Source of the DNA: an uncultured Mycoplasmatota bacterium
Lineage (GTDB): Bacteria > Bacillota_I > Bacilli_A > RF39 > UBA660
NCBI GenBank assembly: GCA_947642475.1
Contig: CANRSQ010000007.1
Coordinates: 1-37,947, forward strand
Length of the DNA: 37,947 nucleotides
Reading direction: 5' to 3'
Shown piece after piece: positions 6,743-14,155 of the stretch. The stretch's first letter is position 1, and each line of letters starts with the position of its first letter. The position numbers and the translations under genes were made by a program. Below the pieces are notes generated by a model. The model was not told where the DNA came from. It saw nothing but the letters and a program-made list of their open reading frames with translations, and ran no database searches.

Positions 6743-7105
6743 ATGGGAAGACCAAAAGGTGGAAAAAATGTAATGAGAACACCTGAAGAAAAAGAAAAAA
6801 TTTTACTAGAGTATTTAATAAATCATAAACCGCTGACAGAAATAAGCAGTGAATACAATATAAATTTGCGATTATTAAAGAGATGGAAAAAGAAATATTT
6901 AGAGAATGGAATAGAAGGATTACAATCACTATCAGGAAAACAATCAAAAGGTAGACCTAAAAAAACATTAACTAGAGAAGAAGAATTAGAATTGAAAATA
7001 ATGAAGTTAGAAATTGAGAATGAACGATTAAAAAAAGGTTATATAGTGAAAGGAGATGGGGCTGCAAAGGAATACGTTACTACATTAGACAAGAATACGA
7101 AATAA
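6743..7105 (+). CDS. IS3-family transposase OrfA
   Basis: 120 residues. Starts M-G-R-P-K-G-G-K-N, followed by a helix-turn-helix (about 20-60: L-T-E-I-S-S-E-Y-N-I-N-L-R-L-L-K-R-W-K-K-K-Y), a basic linker, and a leucine-zipper-like helix (about 82-104). It binds the IS ends. Near its 3' end is the heptamer A-AAA-AAA followed by G (7030-7037), a classic -1 frameshift site. OrfB is in the -1 frame and open from 7024, so the expected active product is an OrfAB fusion. Confidence 0.9.
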   Translation: MGRPKGGKNVMRTPEEKEKILLEYLINHKPLTEISSEYNINLRLLKRWKKKYLENGIEGLQSLSGKQSKGRPKKTLTREEELELKIMKLEIENERLKKGYIVKGDGAAKEYVTTLDKNTK

Positions 7106-7113
7106 TTGATAAT

Positions 7114-7962
7114 TTGAAAAATAAATATTCGATAACTGAATTATGCAAAATAATGAAAGTAAGTAAATCAGGATATTATAAATGGAAATACAGGAAAGAT
7201 AATCCAAGCATTAAAGAAATATCTAGACAAACTGAAATTAATTTAATAAAAGAGGTTCATAAGGAACATCCATCTCATGGATATCGATGGATAAATTCTT
7301 TTATTAGAAACAAATATGGTGTATTTATGACAGATAATCATGTTCACCTATGCTGCAAGTATGAAAACATACGCTCACAAGGAAAACATTATCAATGGAA
7401 AAAACCAGGTGAAGAACAACAAAAATTTAATAATTTGGTATGGAATGGTTGGAAATATTTATCTAGACCGTTCGAGGTCATTGTTTCCGATATGACTTCA
7501 TTTTGGGTAAAAGGTACCTATTACGAATTAACTTTATATTTTGATGCATGGAATAAAGAGATTGTTGGTTATGGATTAGCTTCTAGGAAAGGAGCTATAT
7601 CATCATATTATGATGGCTTAAATCAAGTTCTTAATCGCATAAAAAAAGAACAAACTGAAGATTTGATTATTTTGCATACGGATCAAGGTTCAGTTTATTC
7701 GTCTGCGAGTTATAATAAACTCATTGAAGATTATAACATAGAACGTTCGATGAGTCGAGCTGGTACACCTACAGACAATCCAGTTAATGAATCATTAAAT
7801 GGCTGGATTAAGGAAGAATTAATGATTGATTTTAATTTAAAGAAATGTGATAATGTCCCAAAACTTATCGAAGAATATATTTATTATTACAATAATGAAA
7901 GACCATCATGCGCGTTAAATTATAAAACCCCAATTCAATATAAAATTGAATCAGGGTTTTAA
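7114..7962 (+). CDS. IS3-family transposase OrfB (DDE integrase domain)
   Basis: 282 residues if begun at the TTG at 7114, but the frame is open upstream from 7024 and gives the conserved R-Q-E-Y-E-I-I-D-N-L-K segment, so it is probably made as a fusion by -1 slippage at 7030-7036. After a small helical domain (S-G-Y-Y-K-W and H-G-Y-R-W-I) comes the rve catalytic core with D in V-S-D-M-T-S-F-W, D in H-T-D-Q-G-S-V-Y and E in N-E-S-L-N-G-W-I-K-E-E. All three catalytic residues are present. The ORF ends exactly at the start of the right inverted repeat. Confidence 0.93.
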   Translation: MKNKYSITELCKIMKVSKSGYYKWKYRKDNPSIKEISRQTEINLIKEVHKEHPSHGYRWINSFIRNKYGVFMTDNHVHLCCKYENIRSQGKHYQWKKPGEEQQKFNNLVWNGWKYLSRPFEVIVSDMTSFWVKGTYYELTLYFDAWNKEIVGYGLASRKGAISSYYDGLNQVLNRIKKEQTEDLIILHTDQGSVYSSASYNKLIEDYNIERSMSRAGTPTDNPVNESLNGWIKEELMIDFNLKKCDNVPKLIEEYIYYYNNERPSCALNYKTPIQYKIESGF

Positions 7963-8003
7963 AAGTGTTTTTTCTCTTTGTCTACTTTTATTGTATCACT
8001 TCA

Positions 8004-8088
8004 ACAGGAGTGTCTTCTCTATTCAACCAATAGGGTAGACATTGATATGTTACAATGTTTCCCTTTTTTATGAGGAATATTCCTCACT
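8004..8088 (-). ncRNA. Predicted antisense RNA of cassette B, now running into the IS
   Basis: Minus-strand promoter TTGTAT (8123-8118), 17-bp spacer, TATATT (8100-8095) predicts a start near 8088, beginning with the perfect palindrome GAGGAATATTCCTC. Only 85 nt remain before the IS right end, so the RNA would continue antisense to the end of orfB; its 3' end is unknown. The listed span covers the cassette-derived part only. Confidence 0.5.
8033..8069 (+). terminator. Orphaned terminator / fold-back arm of cassette B
   Basis: GGG...ACATTG pairs with CAATGT...CCC, followed by TTTTTT; identical to cassettes A and C. It is now separated from the cassette B peptide gene by the IS. Confidence 0.75.
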
Positions 8089-8128
8089 AAATATAATATA
8101 CCACATTCCCCAAAAATATACAATAGGT

Positions 8129-8157
8129 TTGACATTACCACCCAAAACCTATATAAT
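8129..8157 (+). promoter_or_regulatory. Strong promoter
   Basis: Consensus TTGACA (8129-8134), 17-bp spacer, consensus TATAAT (8152-8157). It lies back to back with the cassette B minus-strand promoter, only five bases apart at the -35 boxes. Confidence 0.9.
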
Positions 8158-8188
8158 ATCCCTCATAAACAAAAGGAAGGAATAATTT

Positions 8189-9004
8189 ATGACATTAGAA
8201 CAAAGAAAAAAAGATTTTGCCAAAAAAGTAGGGAACCTTACATTTAGTAGTGTAAGCGTAAAATTTAATGACGACGAAAATTGGCCAATAGATTATATCA
8301 GAATCGACGGAAAGACATACTCAAATCCTGAAAAAATAGGTGAAAAAATAATTAGATTTAGTAAAAACGTTAGACAAGCACTTGAAATGGGAAGAACATT
8401 AGATACAGTTGCCGATCATGGTGAACATATAGATCCATTTATTATTAAATATCATCCAGCATGGATAACCATAAGAGACCAATTTGGTTTTACTGAAAGA
8501 GAAGAAGGAGAAATCTTATGTAACTCTGAAGATTACAGTGAAACCTATGAAAATCATGTCAGAGATAGCTTTATCGCTTTAGGTATTCATGCACAGTACG
8601 ATCCAAAAGTAAAAAGAGATGCCCTTTTAAGTACCAAAGTATTTGATGAACTATTCCCAGAAGAAATAGTTGGAGAGTGCCTAAACGATAAAGAAAAAAA
8701 CCATCCAGATTTTGTAGCCTTTGTAGAAACATATATAATAAAAAATCGTATAGAGCAGTATCACCAGCAAAGAAATAGTGGCATAAACGAGAAAGATATT
8801 GAATATAGTTTTAGAGGAGTAAACTGGGTATTAGATGCCGATGGTTTCCCAATTATTACTATTGGAAGCGGAAATAATAAAAAAAGATACGACTTTAGAA
8901 ATCGTAAATCATTCGCAATGTTTTGGAAAAAAATAGCCGAAAAAAATCCAAAAAGTGAATTTGGTAAATCATTCAAAAAAGCACTTAAAAACAGGAGATA
9001 TTAA
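8189..9004 (+). CDS. Hypothetical protein, 271 aa
   Basis: I do not recognise the family. Soluble, no signal peptide or membrane helix. Notable segments: H-G-E-H-I-D-P-F near residue 76 and H-P-D-F-V-A-F-V-E-T-Y-I near 172, plus a basic C-terminus (F-K-K-A-L-K-N-R-R-Y). AAGGAAGG precedes the ATG, and the promoter is perfect consensus. It lies between truB and rpsO, where other Firmicutes commonly carry ribF, next to a repeat cassette and an IS; acquisition by transfer is plausible but not shown. Confidence 0.75.
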   Translation: MTLEQRKKDFAKKVGNLTFSSVSVKFNDDENWPIDYIRIDGKTYSNPEKIGEKIIRFSKNVRQALEMGRTLDTVADHGEHIDPFIIKYHPAWITIRDQFGFTEREEGEILCNSEDYSETYENHVRDSFIALGIHAQYDPKVKRDALLSTKVFDELFPEEIVGECLNDKEKNHPDFVAFVETYIIKNRIEQYHQQRNSGINEKDIEYSFRGVNWVLDADGFPIITIGSGNNKKRYDFRNRKSFAMFWKKIAEKNPKSEFGKSFKKALKNRRY

Positions 9005-9011
9005 TTTTTAC

Positions 9012-9040
9012 TTGCATTTTTCCCTAAAATAATGTATATT
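9012..9040 (+). promoter_or_regulatory. rpsO promoter
   Basis: TTGCAT (9012-9017), 17-bp spacer, TATATT (9035-9040) preceded by TG. Confidence 0.75.
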
Positions 9041-9046
9041 ATTAAT

Positions 9047-9115
9047 GTACTTATTACTTGGATTAAAAGAACTCCATCTTTTATTCTAGGTTGTAAGCGA
9101 ATATAATAAAAAAGG
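9047..9115 (+). promoter_or_regulatory. Structured rpsO leader, candidate S15 autoregulatory element
   Basis: Long leader hairpin: CTTGGA (9057-9062) pairs with TCTAGG (9085-9090) using two G-U pairs, one unpaired T on each side, then TAAAAGA / TCTTTTA (9064-9070 / 9077-9083), loop ACTCCA. The ribosome-binding site AAAGGAGGAAAG follows. Ribosomal protein S15 represses its own mRNA through leader structures in several bacteria; that this hairpin does so here is inference. Confidence 0.5.
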
Positions 9116-9125
9116 AGGAAAGAAA

Positions 9126-9395
9126 ATGGCATTAACAAAAGAACAAAAAGAAAAAATTGTTAAAAAATATGCTAGAGGTAAAAACGATACCGGTTCTGCA
9201 GAAGTTCAAATCGCAATTCTTACAGAAGAAATCAAAGAACTTACTGAACACTTAAAAGAACATAAGCATGACTTCCATTCAAGAAGAGGATTACTTAAAA
9301 AAGTTGGACACAGAAGAAGTTTGCTTAAATATTTAAAAGAAAAAGATGTTACAAGATATCGTGAACTTATCCAAAGCTTAGGCTTAAGAAAATAA
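9126..9395 (+). CDS. rpsO: 30S ribosomal protein S15
   Basis: 89 residues, the family's standard length. Signature segments [29 protein letters not shown] and [11 protein letters not shown]. Binds 16S rRNA in the platform. A strong AAAGGAGG site precedes it, and a structured leader suggests autoregulation. It is followed by pnp, the usual neighbour in bacteria. Confidence 0.98.
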   Translation: MALTKEQKEKIVKKYARGKNDTGSAEVQIAILTEEIKELTEHLKEHKHDFHSRRGLLKKVGHRRSLLKYLKEKDVTRYRELIQSLGLRK

Positions 9396-9406
9396 TAGAA
9401 ATAGTA

Positions 9407-9434
9407 GGCACTCCTTTTTGAGTGTCTTTTATAT
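9407..9434 (+). terminator. Terminator/attenuator between rpsO and pnp
   Basis: GGCACTC / GAGTGTC (one G-U pair) followed by a short T run. I see no clear promoter for pnp after it, so partial readthrough is likely. Confidence 0.7.
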
Positions 9435-9452
9435 AATTAGGGAGATGTTATA

Positions 9453-11582
9453 ATGAAAAAAGTATTCGAATTAGATTTTAGAGGAAGAAAATTAATCGTC
9501 GAACATGGACAGCTTGCCAAACAAGCAACTGGATCAGTACTAGTAAGATATGGAGATACCGTAGTTCTTTCAGCCGCAGTCGTATCAAAAACAGCTAATT
9601 TACTATCAGATTTCTTTCCACTAATGGTACTATATCAAGAAAAACTATATTCAGTAGGTAAAATACCAGGTGGATTTATCAAAAGAGAAGGTAGGCCAAC
9701 AGAAAACGCTACACTAGCAGCAAGAATGATCGATAGACCAATGCGTCCACTATTCCCAGAAGATTTCAAAAATGAAGTTCAAATTGTAAACACAGTTTTA
9801 TCAGTAGATCCAAATAATTCACCAGAAATGACCGCATTATTTGGTTCATCACTTGCTACCTCAATCAGTAAAATCCCATTTAATGGACCAATTGCCAGTG
9901 TTAAAGTAGGTAGAGTAGACGGCCAGTTTATCATCAATCCAACCGTAGAACAAGCTGAACAATCAGATATCGATTTAACAATCGCTGGTACTAAAGACGC
10001 AATTAACATGGTAGAATCATCAGCCAAAGAAGTAAATGAAGAAGATATGTTAGAAGCCCTAATGTTTGGTCATGAGGCTATCAAAGAATTAGTAGCCTTC
10101 CAAGAAAAAATCATCGAAGAAATCGGTGAAGAAAAAATGGAATACGAAAAACTAGAAATAAGTAAAGAACTAAAAGAAGAAATCACTTCATTAATCGAAA
10201 AACCACTTGATGAAGCCTTAAGAATAAAAGATAAACTAGAAAAATATGGAAAAATAGACGAAATCAAAGAAAATCTATTAGAAAAATATAAAAAAGAAAA
10301 CGAAAACTTAAAAGATGACGAATTAAAAGAATTACTAACAAAAGTATCACTAGTATTTGAAGAAGTAAAATACCAAACATTTAGAAAAATAGTCGTAATC
10401 GAAAAACAACGTGCTGACGGCCGAAAAATGAACGAAATAAGACCACTGTCTACCGACATCGATATTTTACCAAGAACCCACGGTTCCGCATTATTCACAA
10501 GAGGAGAAACCCAAAGTTTATCAGTAACAACTTTAGGAGCCCTAGGTGAACATCAAATATTAGACGGACTAGATCTAGAATCTGAAAAAAGATTCATGTT
10601 ACATTATAACTTCCCACAATTTTCAGTAGGAGAAACAGGAAGATATGGAGCTCCTGGTAGAAGAGAAGTAGGACACGGAGCCTTAGGTGAAAAAGCTTTA
10701 TTACAAGTATTACCAACCGAAGAAGAATTCCCATACACAATAAGAGTAGTATCAGAAATATTAGAAAGTAATGGTTCATCATCACAAGCAAGTATTTGTG
10801 CTGGCTGTATGAGCCTAATGGCTGCCGGAGTTCCAATAAAAGCTCCAGTTGCCGGAATCGCCATGGGATTAATTACCGCTGGTGATGAATATACAATCCT
10901 AACCGACATCCAAGGATTAGAAGATCATCTAGGAGATATGGACTTCAAAGTAGCCGGGACTAAAAACGGAATATGCGCTCTTCAAATGGATATCAAAATA
11001 AACGGAATATCAAAACAAATCTTAAAAGAAGCCCTAGAGCAAGCCAAAGAAGCTAGACTTCAAATATTAGATGTAATTACAGATACCATCAAAGAACCAA
11101 GAAAAGAAGTAAGCCAGTATGCACCAAAAATGATGACCTTTATGATCAACCCAGACAAAATAAAAGACGTTATCGGAAAAGGTGGAGAAATGATTACCCA
11201 AATTATCTTAGAATGTAGTAATGTAAAAAGCGTTAACGAAATAGGCGCTGTAAAAGTAGACCTAGAAGAAGACGGAAAAGTCATCATCTATCACTCAGAT
11301 AAAAAAGTAATCGAAGATACCGCAAACCGTATAAAAGAAGTTGTCAAAGAAGTAGAACCAGATAAAATATATACTGGAAAAGTAGTTAAAGTAGAAGACT
11401 TCGGATGTTTTGTTGAACTTTGGCCAGGAACCGAAGGTTTAGTTCATGTATCACAATTAGACACAAAACGCGTAGAAAAACCATCAGACATTGTAAAAGT
11501 TGGCGATGAAATCCTAGTCAAATCATTAGGATATGATAAGAAAGGCAGATTAAACCTTTCAAGAAAGGAGGCCATTAAATAA
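9453..11582 (+). CDS. pnp: Polyribonucleotide nucleotidyltransferase (PNPase)
   Basis: 709 residues, normal length. Phosphorolytic 3'-5' exoribonuclease. Two RNase PH domains separated by a helical region (the Lys/Glu-rich stretch at about 220-300); the second contains R-A-D-G-R and [18 protein letters not shown] domain has G-K-G-G at 575-578, and a C-terminal S1 domain runs from about 640 ([17 protein letters not shown]). Its stop overlaps the next start (TAATG), with AAAGGAGG inside its 3' end, so the next gene is translationally coupled. Confidence 0.98.
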   Translation: MKKVFELDFRGRKLIVEHGQLAKQATGSVLVRYGDTVVLSAAVVSKTANLLSDFFPLMVLYQEKLYSVGKIPGGFIKREGRPTENATLAARMIDRPMRPLFPEDFKNEVQIVNTVLSVDPNNSPEMTALFGSSLATSISKIPFNGPIASVKVGRVDGQFIINPTVEQAEQSDIDLTIAGTKDAINMVESSAKEVNEEDMLEALMFGHEAIKELVAFQEKIIEEIGEEKMEYEKLEISKELKEEITSLIEKPLDEALRIKDKLEKYGKIDEIKENLLEKYKKENENLKDDELKELLTKVSLVFEEVKYQTFRKIVVIEKQRADGRKMNEIRPLSTDIDILPRTHGSALFTRGETQSLSVTTLGALGEHQILDGLDLESEKRFMLHYNFPQFSVGETGRYGAPGRREVGHGALGEKALLQVLPTEEEFPYTIRVVSEILESNGSSSQASICAGCMSLMAAGVPIKAPVAGIAMGLITAGDEYTILTDIQGLEDHLGDMDFKVAGTKNGICALQMDIKINGISKQILKEALEQAKEARLQILDVITDTIKEPRKEVSQYAPKMMTFMINPDKIKDVIGKGGEMITQIILECSNVKSVNEIGAVKVDLEEDGKVIIYHSDKKVIEDTANRIKEVVKEVEPDKIYTGKVVKVEDFGCFVELWPGTEGLVHVSQLDTKRVEKPSDIVKVGDEILVKSLGYDKKGRLNLSRKEAIK

Positions 11583-11965
11583 TGACTGATAAAGCCCTAC
11601 TAAAAGCTGCGGGTATAATTGCCATTGTATTCGGAATTATATGTTGCCTAACAATTATTGGACTTCTTTGGGGAATTCCATTAATTATAGGAGGCTATAA
11701 ATTTAATGAATATTCAATGCTAGAAGACGAAGAAGTATTAAATCATAAATCAGGTATTCTAGGATGGTCAATATTCTTTATTTTCTTCTCATTCATTTCA
11801 GGTATACTAGGACTTATATACTACTTTGGATTAAATAATATTAAGCCAGAAAAAGGAGACTTAACATATATCGAGGAATTAGAAAGATTAAAAAAACTAC
11901 TAGATGAAAAAGCCATCACAAAAGCCGAATATGACAAGAAAAAGAAAGAAATACTAGGTGAATAA
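11582..11965 (+). CDS. Membrane protein with C-terminal SHOCT domain
   Basis: 127 residues. Two hydrophobic regions (about 6-38 and 58-83) form two or three membrane helices. The C-terminal segment Y-I-E-E-L-E-R-L-K-K-L-L-D-E-K-A-I-T-K-A-E-Y-D-K-K-K-K-E-I-L has the SHOCT pattern (short helical oligomerisation domain). Its start overlaps the pnp stop by one base. The molecular role is unknown; coupling to pnp suggests co-expression only. Confidence 0.85.
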   Translation: MTDKALLKAAGIIAIVFGIICCLTIIGLLWGIPLIIGGYKFNEYSMLEDEEVLNHKSGILGWSIFFIFFSFISGILGLIYYFGLNNIKPEKGDLTYIEELERLKKLLDEKAITKAEYDKKKKEILGE

Positions 11966-11980
11966 ACATCTAGTATTTTT
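11950..11980 (+). terminator. Terminator of the rpsO-pnp-SHOCT unit
   Basis: AATACTAG / CTAGTATT, then T's. Confidence 0.75.
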
Positions 11981-11987
11981 AAAATTA

Positions 11988-12016
11988 TTGAATATTTAAA
12001 AGAATTAAGTTATAAT
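11988..12016 (+). promoter_or_regulatory. cls promoter
   Basis: TTGAAT (11988-11993), 17-bp spacer, TATAAT (12011-12016). Confidence 0.8.
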
Positions 12017-12037
12017 CTAAATTAGAGTGGTGATAAT

Positions 12038-13582
12038 ATGAAATATATAGGAAAACTATTTAATTTTTTAACCCATAGAGCTTTTATCGGAATAATACTA
12101 TTACTATCACAAGTATTACTTCTAATAACAATGGTGTGGCACTTCAATATTCAATTCATATATTTTTATATTATTAGTTACTTACTAGGTATTTTAGTCA
12201 CAATTTATATAATTAATAAAAATACAAATCCCGGTTATAAAATAGCGTGGATTATGGTTATATTAGTATTTCCAGTAATCGGAATAGTAATCTACGCCAT
12301 ATTTGGTGGAGTTCAATTAAGCAGTAGAGAAAAAAAGAAAATGGAAGAAATTTACTACCATCAATTAAAAAATATTTCCAAAGATGAAACAGCCAAAGAT
12401 GAATTAAAATACGAAAATATAACCGCCTATAATCAAGCCATGTATATAACAAAATATTCATTGTCACCAATTTGTAAAGATACCGAAACAAAATATTTTA
12501 AAATTGGCGAAGAATACTATGAAAAACTATTAACCGAACTAAAAAAAGCCAAAAGATATATTTTTATGGAATTCTTTATCGTTTCAGAAGGAAAAATGTG
12601 GGATAGTATCTTAGAAATTCTAAAACAAAAAGTAAAAGAAGGCGTTGAAGTAAGATTTATGTATGATGACCTAGGATGTATCATGACCCTTCCAAATCAT
12701 TATTATAATAAATTAGAAGAATACGGAATTAAAGCCTGTACATTTAATCGTTTCGTTCCAATACTAAGATCCAAATTCAATAATCGTGACCATCGAAAAA
12801 TAGTCATAATAGACGGTTATATAGCCTTTACAGGTGGGATTAACCTCGCCGACGAATACATAAACGAAATCGAAAAATACGGCCACTGGAAAGATAATGG
12901 AATCATGTTAAAAGGAAAAGCCGTGTGGAATATGACCATAATGTTTATGTCAATGTGGGACTTTGTAAGAGGTTCAAAATATAGCTATAAAAATTATAGG
13001 CCACTCCAAGAAGAATTAGAAAATATAAAATCAGACGGTTTTATAATCCCATATTGTGATAATCCATGGGATCACGAAGCAACAGGAGAAACAATATATC
13101 TAAACTTAATAAATAAAGCCAATAGATACATATACATAACAACCCCATATTTAATCATCGATAATGAAATGATGACAGCCTTGCAAGTAGCTGCCAAAAG
13201 CGGATTAGATGTAAAAATAATAACCCCAAGCATCCCCGATAAAAAAATGATCAATGAAGTAACCAAAGCATATTATGACGAATTAATAAAAAGTGGCGTT
13301 CAAATATATGAATACTTGCCTGGATTTATCCACGCCAAAACATTTATCGTCGATGATGAATATGCCACCGTCGGTACCATAAATCTCGATTATCGCAGTT
13401 TGTATCTCCATTTTGAAAACGGAGTCTGGCTATATCAATCAAGTACCATCAAAAGTATAAAACAAGATTTTTTAGAAACCCTAGAAAAATCAAAACAAAT
13501 ACATTTAGACAAGAAAAAGAAAGAAAGTAGACTACAAAAATTAAAAAAACACATATTAATGGCATTCGCCCCATTAATGTAA
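12038..13582 (+). CDS. cls: Cardiolipin synthase (phospholipase D superfamily)
   Basis: 514 residues, typical of Gram-positive Cls. Condenses two phosphatidylglycerols to cardiolipin at the membrane. Two to three N-terminal membrane helices (about 12-90) match the PLDc_N domain. Two catalytic HKD motifs are intact: H252-x-K254 with D259, followed by F-T-G-G-I-N-L-A-D-E-Y, and H432-x-K434 with D439, followed by V-G-T-I-N-L-D-Y-R-S. A GGTGAT ribosome-binding site precedes the ATG. The small lipoprotein gene follows 14 bp later. Confidence 0.96.
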   Translation: MKYIGKLFNFLTHRAFIGIILLLSQVLLLITMVWHFNIQFIYFYIISYLLGILVTIYIINKNTNPGYKIAWIMVILVFPVIGIVIYAIFGGVQLSSREKKKMEEIYYHQLKNISKDETAKDELKYENITAYNQAMYITKYSLSPICKDTETKYFKIGEEYYEKLLTELKKAKRYIFMEFFIVSEGKMWDSILEILKQKVKEGVEVRFMYDDLGCIMTLPNHYYNKLEEYGIKACTFNRFVPILRSKFNNRDHRKIVIIDGYIAFTGGINLADEYINEIEKYGHWKDNGIMLKGKAVWNMTIMFMSMWDFVRGSKYSYKNYRPLQEELENIKSDGFIIPYCDNPWDHEATGETIYLNLINKANRYIYITTPYLIIDNEMMTALQVAAKSGLDVKIITPSIPDKKMINEVTKAYYDELIKSGVQIYEYLPGFIHAKTFIVDDEYATVGTINLDYRSLYLHFENGVWLYQSSTIKSIKQDFLETLEKSKQIHLDKKKKESRLQKLKKHILMAFAPLM

Positions 13583-13596
13583 GAGGAGGAATAAAA

Positions 13597-13866
13597 ATGA
13601 AAAAAATATTTATTTTAATAGCGTTAATCGCAGTAACAACAGGATGTACAAAAGGAGAAGAATTCACTTGTACAGTAGATGGTAAAGAAGCGATATTCAC
13701 CTTAAAAAATGGAATCGTTACAAACTATACCTTAGATGGAGAAAAAGTAGACCAATCAACAATAGACGAAATCAACGGTGAACACTTCACAAGTGCAACC
13801 ACAAATGAAGAAGGCAAAGAAGCCTTAAATAGATATATGTTATCAGTAAATGGTAGCTGCAACTAA
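13597..13866 (+). CDS. Small secreted lipoprotein, 89 aa
   Basis: Lipoprotein signal peptide with lipobox V-T-T-G-C; the acylated Cys is residue 17. The mature part has F-T-C near the start and G-S-C-N at the end, which could form a disulfide, and an all-beta-looking short domain. AGAGGAGG precedes the ATG. It probably shares the cls transcript. Function unknown. Confidence 0.85.
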   Translation: MKKIFILIALIAVTTGCTKGEEFTCTVDGKEAIFTLKNGIVTNYTLDGEKVDQSTIDEINGEHFTSATTNEEGKEALNRYMLSVNGSCN

Positions 13867-13891
13867 AGCAAGGTATAACTTTGCTTTTTTT
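13865..13891 (+). terminator. Intrinsic terminator
   Basis: AAAGCAA / TTGCTTT followed by T's, at the end of the cls-lipoprotein unit. Confidence 0.85.
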
Positions 13892-13907
13892 AAAAATAAA
13901 TTTAGAC

Positions 13908-13936
13908 TTGACAAAGTAAAAAAAATAGTGTAAATT
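13908..13936 (+). promoter_or_regulatory. Promoter of the leader RNA / M20-GNAT operon
   Basis: TTGACA (13908-13913), 17-bp spacer, TAAATT (13931-13936). It is the only promoter I see for the M20 and GNAT genes, and a terminator lies between it and them. Confidence 0.75.
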
Positions 13937-13966
13937 ATGTAACAAGCCGAAGAAAGGGAGATTCAA

Positions 13967-14008
13967 ATGAAATTATTTCAAACAAACAATCGCAGACGCT
14001 TAAGTTAG
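13967..14008 (+). CDS. 13-codon upstream ORF (leader peptide)
   Basis: Encodes M-K-L-F-Q-T-N-N-R-R-R-L-S. AAAGGGAG (13953-13960) lies six bases before the ATG, as good as any ribosome-binding site in the window. The three consecutive Arg codons (CGC AGA CGC) fall on the P2 5' strand; CGC looks rare among the surrounding genes. An R-R-R run also fits the +x+ pattern known from macrolide-stalled leader peptides. Either Arg starvation or drug-induced stalling could be sensed; both are speculation. Confidence 0.6.
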   Translation: MKLFQTNNRRRLS

Positions 14009-14100
14009 TACTTGTCGGAAACGAAAAAAATTCGTGGATGCAAGTACTGTTTGTGTTGCTTGTATCTGCGAGGTAAATAATTTCATTCAAATAAATTATG

Positions 14101-14131
14101 AAACCTATGCATATACAAGCATAGGTTTTTA
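14101..14131 (+). terminator. Leader terminator upstream of the M20 gene
   Basis: AACCTATGC / GCATAGGTT followed by T's. It is 25 bp before the M20 start codon with no promoter in between. ATGAAA just before the stem can pair with TTTCAT of the P1 3' strand, a weak possible link between the two folds. Confidence 0.8.
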
Positions 14132-14155
14132 AATTATAAAACGAGGAGAATAAAT

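Larger units (their letters stand above)
6659..8003 (+). mobile_element. Complete IS3-family insertion sequence, about 1345 bp
   Basis: Perfect 42-bp terminal inverted repeats (6659-6700 and 7962-8003), with TGAAGTGAT at the left tip and ATCACTTCA at the right. They flank an orfA/orfB transposase pair. AAC occurs just outside the left end (6656-6658) and at 8003-8005, consistent with a 3-bp target duplication; base 8003 could belong to either the repeat or the duplication. A 10-bp hairpin near the left end can stop incoming transcription. Perfect ends and intact frames suggest recent insertion. Confidence 0.92.
6347..8123. repeat. Repeat cassette B, interrupted by an IS3-family element
   Basis: Same architecture as cassette C and nearly identical over promoter, leader and peptide. 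The left part (6347-6658) holds the A-tract box, the promoter, leader arms 6484-6493 and 6503-6510, and the 27-aa ORF. The right part (8004-8123) holds the inverted arms 8034-8041 and 8049-8058, the terminator hairpin and the minus promoter. The IS entered the loop of the AGAGAA...TTCTCT hairpin that separates the two halves. The left edge shares AATTACCAAAT with cassette A. Confidence 0.8.
13943..14131 (+). ncRNA. Structured leader RNA with nested helices ending in a terminator (candidate attenuator)
   Basis: About 190 nt. Nested pairings form one long interrupted hairpin: P1, 13966-13978 with 14085-14097 (13 bp, perfect); P2, CGCAGA 13991-13996 with TCTGCG 14065-14070; P3, AGTACTTG 14007-14014 with CAAGTACT 14041-14048; tip ACGAA / TTCGT (14021-14025 / 14031-14035). 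The 5' strands of P1 and P2 lie inside a 13-codon ORF and P3 begins at its stop codon, so a translating or stalled ribosome would open the fold. A terminator follows. It could instead be a stand-alone RNA (its length and rod shape recall 6S RNA), but the strong ribosome-binding site and ORF argue for a leader. Confidence 0.6.

Noticed and set aside
2908-8123. tRNA-flanked integrative element between the tRNA pair and cassette B
   Set aside because: No integrase, and no repeat of the tRNA 3' end further along. The housekeeping genes cysS and truB lie between.
13967-14008. Leader peptide resemblance to ribosomal protein L34 (Q-x-N-N-R-R-R)
   Set aside because: Only a few residues match, the ORF ends after 13 codons, and the N-terminus differs. 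Coincidence is likelier than an rpmH fragment.
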